From positions 1-55,999 of the forward strand of contig CAIOTL010000244.1 of the NCBI GenBank assembly GCA_903861155.1: a stretch of DNA of 55,999 nucleotides. The letters are read 5' to 3'. The position numbers were made by a program, and so were the translations under genes. Below are positions 50,304 to 55,999 of this stretch, one piece after another. The stretch is from an uncultured Bacteroidota bacterium. Its GTDB lineage: Bacteria > Bacteroidota > Bacteroidia > Flavobacteriales > Flavobacteriaceae. Under the pieces are notes generated by a model. It did not search any database and was not told the origin of the DNA. It saw only the letters and a list, made by a program, of their open reading frames with translations. Within the stretch, counting starts at the first letter, position 1. Every line of letters starts with the position of its first letter.

Positions 50304-51424
50304 TTTTTATTTTATACGGTATTATGTTCCTTTATTCCATAGCAATTGGTTTGCTGATTTATGGCTTTTCGAAAGTGAGATCCTTTGAATCTAATGGCTT
50401 ATTGCCAAAAACCAAGTTTACGATTATCGTTCCTTTTCGGGATGAAGCCGAAAATATGCCAAAACTTTTGAATAGTTTTTCGAAATTAAATTATCCGAGT
50501 GATTTGTTTGAAGTCATTCTTGTTGATGACGCTTCAGATTTTAGATTTCAGATTTTAGACGCGTGCGGCAGCGGACTGGCGAAGCATTTTAGATTTAATA
50601 TCTCGATAATTGACAATATCCGGGAATCGAATTCACCAAAAAAGGACGCAATTTCAACAGCAATCCAATTCGTAAAAACTGACTGGATTATAACGACCGA
50701 TGCAGATTGCACGGTCAAGGAAAACTGGCTGTTGACCTTGGACAATTACATCCAAAATCACGAAGTTTTAATGATTTCCGGAGCCGTAACCTATTATTGT
50801 GAAAATTTGTTTTTACATCACTTCCAACAATTGGATTTGGCGAGTTTACAAGGTGCAACAATCGGGAGTTTTGGTTTAGGTAAAGGTTTTATGTGCAATG
50901 GCGCCAACTTTGCATACACGAAATCACTCTTCGAAGAACTGGACGGTTTCGACGGAAATGATAAAATAGCCAGCGGAGATGATGTCTTTTTGTTGCAAAA
51001 AGCTATTGCTCAATTCCCAGAGAAAGTCCATTATGTGAAATCTGATGCTACAATTGTTACCACAAAACCGATGAACGATTGGAAATCTTTGTTTTACCAA
51101 AGAGTTCGCTGGGCTTCAAAAACAAGTTCGTATCAAAGCAAGTTTGGAATTGGTTTGGGATTGGTGGTTTTTGGTGGAAATTTGTGCTGTATGATAGGTA
51201 TGATGTATTGGATATTGGATCTGATTCCGCTCCAAAATATTATTTCGTTGTTGATTTTAAAGTTTACCATTGATGCCATTTTGATTTACAAAGCGAATCA
51301 TTTCTTGACTAGAAAGAGAATGTGTTATTTGATTTTTGGGAGTTTACTATATCCGTTTTTTAGTACGAGCGTGGCTTTGTATTCACTGTTTGGGAAATAT
51401 GAATGGAAGGGAAGGCAATTTTAA
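50300..51424 (+). CDS. Glycosyltransferase family 2, membrane-associated
   Basis: A 374-residue GT2 enzyme. The N-terminal helix (about 1-23) precedes the GT-A domain: FTIIVPFRDEAENMPKLLNSF (about 41-61), VILVDDASD (about 73-81), ITTDADCTVKENWL (about 130-143, the DxD-type Mg site) and QRVRWASKTSSYQSK (Q-x-x-R-W). Two to three C-terminal helices anchor it. Between VDDASD and SIIDN it carries the in-frame extra stretch FRFQILDACGSGLAKHFRFN. Its DNA shares the GC-rich palindromic core with the element inside the polysaccharide deacetylase gene. It is coupled to the flippase-like gene. Confidence 0.9.
   Translation: MIFILYGIMFLYSIAIGLLIYGFSKVRSFESNGLLPKTKFTIIVPFRDEAENMPKLLNSFSKLNYPSDLFEVILVDDASDFRFQILDACGSGLAKHFRFNISIIDNIRESNSPKKDAISTAIQFVKTDWIITTDADCTVKENWLLTLDNYIQNHEVLMISGAVTYYCENLFLHHFQQLDLASLQGATIGSFGLGKGFMCNGANFAYTKSLFEELDGFDGNDKIASGDDVFLLQKAIAQFPEKVHYVKSDATIVTTKPMNDWKSLFYQRVRWASKTSSYQSKFGIGLGLVVFGGNLCCMIGMMYWILDLIPLQNIISLLILKFTIDAILIYKANHFLTRKRMCYLIFGSLLYPFFSTSVALYSLFGKYEWKGRQF
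50533..50604 (+). repeat. In-frame palindromic element inside the GT2 gene
   Basis: The core CAGCGGACTGGCGAAGCA (about 50570-50587) differs by one base from the element at 4809-4826 and forms a CAG-CGGA-CTG hairpin. It is flanked by repeated GATTTTAGA and ATTTTAGAT words. It encodes CGSGLAKH in a position where related GT2 proteins have no such segment. Confidence 0.55.
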
Positions 51425-51437
51425 ATTTCTAAATTCC

Positions 51438-51520
51438 TAGCCCACAGATGGAAACGATATCCTTTTTCTTTTCCCTTTAAAAAGAAAAAGATAGTGTGAA
51501 CGGCTGGAAATAGCTCCTAG
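51438..51520 (+). repeat. Intergenic hairpin repeat, copy C
   Basis: It begins TAGCCC, then ATCCTTT, an A/T-rich hairpin (TTCTTTTCCC/TTTAAAAAGAA region), AAAGAT and ends TAGCTCC. It has the same order of words and about the same length (83 nt) as copy A. Confidence 0.65.
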
Positions 51521-51525
51521 AGAAA

Positions 51526-52002
51526 CTATTCAGCTTTTAAAATAACCGGCAAAATAAACTGTGTTTTTACTGGGATTCCGCGTTTGATGGCAGGATTCAC
51601 TTTTGGGAAATCGACCAAGCGGGCTTTTAGAATACTATCGATTTTTATGGTATTGTAAGCCACGGAATCTTTAGAAAATTGGGGTTCAAATTGCATTGTG
51701 GCGTTGGGAAAAATAGTGACTTTCACCTCAATCGTATCAAGTTCTGGATAGAGAATCGATAAGGTGTCAACGCTCAATTTTTGCTGTATTAACTGCGTCA
51801 TATACTCGAAAAAGCATTGTTCGCGCTGGGTTTTATTTTCAATCTTTTCACAATCGGCAACCGACGGTAATTCGTCCACTTCTTTCCAATTGATAGCTTT
51901 CAATTCCTTTTGCAGCAATTCCTTTTCCGAAGGCACTTGCTTGTTGAAGTACTGGCAGGAATTAAAAAGGATAACGACCAAAAAAAGGGAAAACTGCTTC
52001 AA
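51526..52002 (-). CDS. Lipoprotein of unknown function
   Basis: A 158-residue lipoprotein. The hydrophobic leader ends in the lipobox LFNSC (Cys about residue 16). The mature part has CEKIENKTQREQCFFEYM (about 51-68) with two cysteines, then DTIEVKVTIFPNATMQFEPQFSKD and FPKVNPAIKRGIPVKTQFILPVIL (about 132-155). The last part resembles a truncated TonB-C-terminal domain (P-A-x-x-x-G-I-P-V-x-x-x-F-x-x-P), which would fit an envelope protein. The start is a TTG at 52002: the frame has no ATG before the leader. Confidence 0.6.
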   Translation of the reverse strand: MKQFSLFLVVILFNSCQYFNKQVPSEKELLQKELKAINWKEVDELPSVADCEKIENKTQREQCFFEYMTQLIQQKLSVDTLSILYPELDTIEVKVTIFPNATMQFEPQFSKDSVAYNTIKIDSILKARLVDFPKVNPAIKRGIPVKTQFILPVILKAE

Positions 52003-52398
52003 TGTTCTGTTTTTGAATTGGACTAATATTGTATAAAAATACGATTATTTTTTTCATATTCGTTTACCAAATAAATGCGTGTTTTACTTTTTCAAAAGTA
52101 CTGAAAATAAGTTTATAGGAATACTGCTTTTTAAAGTTTGGCAATACTTATTTAAGATTATAAATAAGGATTTAGTTTTTATCGCTACACAGGTTTTAGG
52201 ATTGATTCCCACTAAAGAAAACGATTTAGTTAATCTATGAATCAAAAAAGCCATCCCTAAAAGGGAAAGCTTTTCACCGGTCTAACTTCTAAACCATGCT
52301 ACGAGTTACAAAGTCGTAGCGAAAACAACACAACTATTTTAGATGCTTTTTTGGGGCAAAAAAGCGACTCATCTCTGAATCGCTTCTCCCCAATTTAG
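52003..52398. other. Intergenic region between the lipoprotein gene and tRNA-Asp
   Basis: There is no gene. It contains an AAAAGC...GCTTTT hairpin with inner TCCCT/AGGGA (about 52245-52274) and, at 52358-52385, a terminator for tRNA-Asp. The rest is AT-rich. Confidence 0.5.
52358..52385 (-). terminator. Intrinsic terminator of tRNA-Asp
   Basis: On the minus strand AAGCGATTC pairs with GAGTCGCTT (AGAGAT loop), followed by six T residues. Confidence 0.75.
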
Positions 52399-52472
52399 CG
52401 GTCTGGACGGGACTCGAACCCGCGACCCCATGCGTGACAGGCATGTATTCTAACCAACTGAACTACCAAACC
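52399..52472 (-). tRNA. tRNA-Asp (anticodon GTC)
   Basis: On the minus strand the acceptor GGTTTGG/CCAGACC, the D arm with AGTTCAGTTGGTTAGA and the T arm GCGGGTTCGAGTCCCGT are clear. The anticodon loop CTGTCAC gives anticodon GTC. Discriminator base G, as expected for tRNA-Asp. Confidence 0.95.
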
Positions 52473-52558
52473 TCTGCTTTATTGCGGTTGCAAATATACT
52501 ATAGAATTTTGTATCTACAAGTGTTTCTGCTAAAAACATTTTATAAAATTTCGTCTAA

Positions 52559-53485
52559 CTATCCAAAGTTTTGTTTTTCAACTAAATATGTAGTCAACAC
52601 TTTTTCGAAACTGTCACCAACCCCAATGGGTAAGTACTTTATTTTGTTTTGGACGCAAGTCAAAGCCAGCTTTTTGAAATAGCTATTCACTCCTTTTTCA
52701 TATTCATTTTTCATATTATCGGCAAAAATATTTACCTCATCTCCAGTTTCCATATCAATAAACTTCCTTGGAGCGTTGTCAAAGTCGAAATTCAGTTCCG
52801 TTTTGTTGTCGATAACGTGAAACAAAACCACTTTGTGCTTGTTGTGTTTTAAATGTTGTAAAGCTGTAAATAATTTTTCTTCGTCTCCAGATTGAAACAT
52901 GTCGGTAAATAGAATAATCATCGAACGACGGTGAATTTTTTGAGCTATTTGATGCAGAAATGTTATGGTATCGGTGCTTATTTTAACTTTTGGTTCTTCT
53001 AAGAGATTTTCGAGAGCATTCAAAATCATTCGATGATGACGATCGCTTCCTTTTTCGGGCGCATAATATTCATAGGTTTCCGAAAACACACTTAAGCCAA
53101 TGGCATCGCGCTGTTTCTTCAAAATATTCATCAAAACGGCCGAAGCTAAAACGGAAAAACCAATCTTGTTTTGAAAAAATTTTTCTTTGCCTTCGAGTTT
53201 TGGATAATGCATCGACGACGAATTATCAATAATGATATGACACCGTAAATTAGTGTCTTCTTCGAATTTCTTGGTATACAATCGATCAGTTTTGGCAAAC
53301 AATTTCCAATCGATGTGTTTGGTGCTTTCGCCAACATTATAGACTTTATGCTCCGCAAATTCAGCCGAAAATCCATGAAAAGGGCTTTTGTGCATACCCG
53401 AAATAAATCCTTCCACAATTTGGTTCGCCAACAATTCAAGATGCTGGAAACTCGAAATCTTCTCTCTCTGTGATTCAATCTTCAT
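52559..53485 (-). CDS. DUF58 domain-containing protein (vWA-like)
   Basis: A 308-residue cytoplasmic protein. The DUF58 core is clear: YNVGESTKHIDWKLFAKTDRLYTKKFEEDTNL (about 51-82), then the MIDAS-like IIIDNSSSMHYP (about 85-96) and FTDMFQSGDEEKL. Such proteins are usually encoded with MoxR-type AAA ATPases and take part in cofactor insertion or cell-wall processes. No MoxR gene is in the window; here it follows trxA with a 104-nt gap, which contains the trxA terminator, so it may be a separate unit. Confidence 0.9.
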   Translation of the reverse strand: MKIESQREKISSFQHLELLANQIVEGFISGMHKSPFHGFSAEFAEHKVYNVGESTKHIDWKLFAKTDRLYTKKFEEDTNLRCHIIIDNSSSMHYPKLEGKEKFFQNKIGFSVLASAVLMNILKKQRDAIGLSVFSETYEYYAPEKGSDRHHRMILNALENLLEEPKVKISTDTITFLHQIAQKIHRRSMIILFTDMFQSGDEEKLFTALQHLKHNKHKVVLFHVIDNKTELNFDFDNAPRKFIDMETGDEVNIFADNMKNEYEKGVNSYFKKLALTCVQNKIKYLPIGVGDSFEKVLTTYLVEKQNFG

Positions 53486-53534
53486 ATTTCAAATGTATTA
53501 AATGATTGAATGATTAAAAAATTATAGATTATAA

Positions 53535-53568
53535 ATAAAAAAGGCTTGACTTTAGTCAAACCTTAATT
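53535..53568 (-). terminator. Intrinsic terminator of trxA
   Basis: On the minus strand AAGGTTTGACT pairs with AGTCAAGCCTT, then six T residues. Confidence 0.8.
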
Positions 53569-53589
53569 CTATAAATCAAAATATTTAGA

Positions 53590-53907
53590 TTACAACAATG
53601 CGTCTAAACTATCTGCGTAAGTTTGTTTCGGAGCAACACCTACTTGTTTTCCTACTACTTCCCCGTTCTGAAATACCAAAACTGTTGGAATATTTCTAAC
53701 TCCATATTTTGCAGCAAATTCTTGATTTGCATCTACATCTACTTTTCCTACTACTACTTTTCCAGCATATTCCTCACCAAGTTGGTCAATGATTGGCCCA
53801 ACCATTCTACAAGGTCCACACCATGCTGCCCAAAAATCCACCATTACCGGTTTGTCTGATTTCAAAACTACTTCCTCAAAAGTAGCATCTGTTATTGCTA
53901 ATGCCAT
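53590..53907 (-). CDS. trxA: Thioredoxin
   Basis: A 105-residue classical thioredoxin with the redox motif WAAWCGPCRMVGPI (about residues 27-40, Cys31 and Cys34) and the cis-proline in RNIPTVLVFQNG (about 73-84). It reduces disulfides of cytosolic proteins with electrons from thioredoxin reductase. It contrasts with the cysteine-less thioredoxin-fold protein at 5121-5417. It lies 131 nt downstream of dnaE on the same strand, with its own -7 element TATCTTTG at 53971-53964. Confidence 0.97.
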   Translation of the reverse strand: MALAITDATFEEVVLKSDKPVMVDFWAAWCGPCRMVGPIIDQLGEEYAGKVVVGKVDVDANQEFAAKYGVRNIPTVLVFQNGEVVGKQVGVAPKQTYADSLDALL

Positions 53908-53963
53908 ATTGTTTTTTTGTTTAAAGTTTAAAGCTTGAATCTATAAAATCACAAACTTGATTG

Positions 53964-53971
53964 CAAAGATA
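53964..53971 (-). promoter_or_regulatory. Predicted -7 element of trxA
   Basis: TATCTTTG on the minus strand, about 57 nt before the trxA ATG; the upstream -33 element is not clear. Confidence 0.4.
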
Positions 53972-54038
53972 ATGAAACATTTAGGTTAAGAAGTGTAACT
54001 TTTATCACTTTTAGCTATTTTTTAATTGTTATAATTTA

Positions 54039-55999
54039 TCAATTCAATTTAAAATTTATCTGCATCTTCTCCAACTCCACCAACAATTCATTCGAAATCT
54101 TGATTTTCAATTTTCGGCTTGGCATTGATAATCGAGTGATAATTTTAGTTTCCTCGACTTCGGCTTCGACAATTACAGCATTTTCAGCTTCGATAATATT
54201 TCCGTCTTCATCCATAACAATCCCCTCAACCCCTACTTCTGTTGGTGTAACCTCGATTTGTTTTTTGATGGTTTCCAATTCCATAACTTCAAACGTCACC
54301 AGATTATCCCCTTTATTCGCCTGAAGAATCGTACTCAATTGATGGATAAAATCCGTTTTTAAATCCTTTATATTCAAATGAATGATTAGTTTTTTGGCAA
54401 ACGTAGGCAACACATCCTGCAAGTATTGAATCGCTATAAACTGTAATCTTGGTTCGCCTTTTTTACCCGTATCTTTATCGGCCCAACCTTCTTTGACTAA
54501 TACTTTCATAAAAGTAAAATTATTCTGAATCAAGAAATGACGGAATTTTAAATACTCTTCACCAAAAATTTTAAACTCATAACTTTCGTCATAACCTTCG
54601 AGCGTAAATATCCCCCAACCCTTACCATTCTTGGCCACACGATGTTGTACATTATTGATAATTCCTCCAAAAGTCAGGTTTTTATTCACATATTGTTCTA
54701 GGTTTTTCAAGGAATCCAACTTCGAGTTACAGAAATAATGCATCTCAAATTTGTAATCATCCAACGGATGCCCCGAAATATAAATCCCAACAACTTCTTT
54801 TTCTTTCGCTAATTTTTCCATCGTACTCCAATCCTCACAAGGAGGCACAACAGGTTCTGCAATTTGAACATCGCTGCTTTCGCCAAATAAACTCACCTGT
54901 GACGAATTTTCGTTTTCCTGAAACTTCGCGCCGTATCGAATGGCTTTTTCGTAAAAGGTAATTCCGTCTCCATCATCATGAAAATACTGCGCTCTTGTCG
55001 TTCCCAAAAACGAATCGAAACCACCCGCCAAAGCTAGATTTTCTAATGCTTTTTTGTTGGCGGCACGCAAATCGATACGCTTGGTCAAATCAAAAATCGA
55101 CTTGTATTTCCCTTCTTTTCGGCTTTCGACAATGGTTGCCACAGCTCCAGATCCAACACCTTTTACTGCTCCCATTCCAAAACGAACGGCATAATCACCA
55201 TTTACCGTAAATTTATAAAACGACTCATTTACATCGGGTCCCAAAACCTGCAATCCCATGCGTCTACATTCTTCCATAAAGAACGAAACCTGTTTGATGT
55301 CGCTCATATTATTCGACAAAACCGCAGCCATATATTCGGCTGGATAATTTGCTTTCAAATACGCCGTTTGGTACGCAATCCAAGCATAACAAGTCGAATG
55401 CGACTTATTAAATGCATATTCCGCAAAGGCTTCCCAGTCTTTCCAGATTTTCTCCAATTTATCCTCGGGATGCCCTTTGGCGGCAGCCTGACTGATAAAT
55501 TTAGGTTTCATTTTATCCAATACATCTTTCTGCTTTTTCCCCATCGCTTTACGCAAAACGTCGGCGTCACCTTTGGAGAAATCCGCCAATTTCTGGGACA
55601 AAAGCATTACTTGTTCTTGGTAAACGGTGATTCCGTAAGTATCTTTTAGTAATTCCTCGCAAGCGTCAAGGTCATAAACAATTTCCTCTTCGCCATTTTT
55701 TCGTTTAACGAAACTCGGAATATAAGCGATTGGTCCCGGACGATACAAAGCATTCATGGCTATCAAATCCGGAAAAACCGTCGGCTTCAATTCCTTCATG
55801 TATTTTTGCATTCCCGCACTTTCATACTGAAAAATACCGACCGTTTCACCACGCTGAAAAAGCTCGTACGTCTTTAAATCATCAATAGGAAATTCGTCTG
55901 GATTCAGATCGATTCCGTTTCTATATTTTACTAATTTAACGGTATCTTTTATCAACGTTAGGGTTTTCAAACCCAAGAAGTCCATCTTCAATAAACCGG
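54039..55999 (-). CDS. dnaE: DNA polymerase III subunit alpha (C-terminal part)
   Basis: The 3' 653 codons of the replicative polymerase alpha subunit; the gene runs off the right edge of the window. Motifs include KMDFLGLKTLTLI, FQYESAGMQKYMKELKP, LIAMNALYRPGPIAYIPSFV, YGITVYQEQVMLLSQKLADFSKGDADVLRKAMGKK (catalytic palm/fingers region) and AFNKSHSTCYAWIAYQTAYLKANYPAEYMAAVLS. A helix-hairpin-helix and an OB-fold (FGGIINNVQHRVAKNGKGWGIFTLEGY) follow. The acidic C-terminal part (NIIEAENAVIVEAEVEET) precedes a last helical segment. It is upstream of trxA on the same strand. Confidence 0.96.
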   Translation of the reverse strand, partial: GLLKMDFLGLKTLTLIKDTVKLVKYRNGIDLNPDEFPIDDLKTYELFQRGETVGIFQYESAGMQKYMKELKPTVFPDLIAMNALYRPGPIAYIPSFVKRKNGEEEIVYDLDACEELLKDTYGITVYQEQVMLLSQKLADFSKGDADVLRKAMGKKQKDVLDKMKPKFISQAAAKGHPEDKLEKIWKDWEAFAEYAFNKSHSTCYAWIAYQTAYLKANYPAEYMAAVLSNNMSDIKQVSFFMEECRRMGLQVLGPDVNESFYKFTVNGDYAVRFGMGAVKGVGSGAVATIVESRKEGKYKSIFDLTKRIDLRAANKKALENLALAGGFDSFLGTTRAQYFHDDGDGITFYEKAIRYGAKFQENENSSQVSLFGESSDVQIAEPVVPPCEDWSTMEKLAKEKEVVGIYISGHPLDDYKFEMHYFCNSKLDSLKNLEQYVNKNLTFGGIINNVQHRVAKNGKGWGIFTLEGYDESYEFKIFGEEYLKFRHFLIQNNFTFMKVLVKEGWADKDTGKKGEPRLQFIAIQYLQDVLPTFAKKLIIHLNIKDLKTDFIHQLSTILQANKGDNLVTFEVMELETIKKQIEVTPTEVGVEGIVMDEDGNIIEAENAVIVEAEVEETKIITRLSMPSRKLKIKISNELLVELEKMQINFKLN

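Overview
The window is a typical piece of a flavobacterial chromosome (Bacteroidota, Flavobacterium or a close relative). The DNA is AT-rich. Genes lack Shine-Dalgarno sequences. Many start regions carry the Bacteroidota sigma-A promoter pattern (TTTG or TTG, about 17-21 nt, then TAnnTTTG). The protein families are characteristic: DUF2723, DUF3127, DUF4301 and a GGGP synthase homologue. Nearly all of it is core housekeeping sequence. I see no prophage, insertion sequence, CRISPR array or integrated element.

Layout. At 1-814 (minus) are the 5' end of nusA, rimP and tRNA-Gln. At 1052-6727 lie a large DUF2723 membrane glycosyltransferase, a polysaccharide deacetylase, a cysteine-less thioredoxin-fold protein and a membrane metallophosphoesterase. 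At 6945-12257 come a small charged secreted protein, polA, a broken PnuC-like gene and a LacI-type regulator. The plus-strand block rplM-rpsI-rpsB-tsf (12258-15061) has a structured leader before rpsB. It is followed by tag, aat, a PAP2 phosphatase, DUF3127, an orphan histidine kinase, a HIT protein, greA and a Rieske-like lipoprotein.

At 21527-28404 a minus-strand block reads PPTase, GGGP synthase, PnuC, NadR-like kinase fused to DUF4301, ArfB, then a TPP riboswitch and the TonB-dependent receptor it controls. This is a plausible vitamin or nucleoside salvage neighbourhood. At 28635-35737 are ahcY, a coiled-coil secreted protein with a frameshift, a MntA/HepT toxin-antitoxin pair, cysK and ppc. 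At 35969-42826 are rpmA/rplU, a paired active and inactive M16 protease, a DMT exporter, an HMA lipoprotein, tRNA-Leu and an M20 dipeptidase. At 42903-51424 are a saccharopine dehydrogenase-like enzyme, DUF423, an SQR-like flavoprotein, a PH/SHOCT protein, MmcQ/YjbR, hemW, ruvC, a flippase-like protein and a GT2 glycosyltransferase. At 51526-55999 are a lipoprotein, tRNA-Asp, DUF58, trxA and the 3' part of dnaE.

The unusual material is mostly non-coding or sub-genic. A GC-rich palindromic motif appears inside two unrelated genes, in frame. A hairpin repeat family has three intergenic copies, two of them flanking ahcY in inverted orientation. Terminator-like hairpins sit in the leaders of both the rimP-nusA operon and greA. 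A folded RNA leader precedes rpsB. Heptamer repeats lie in the signal-peptide region of the TPP-controlled receptor. Homopolymer frameshifts occur in two genes.
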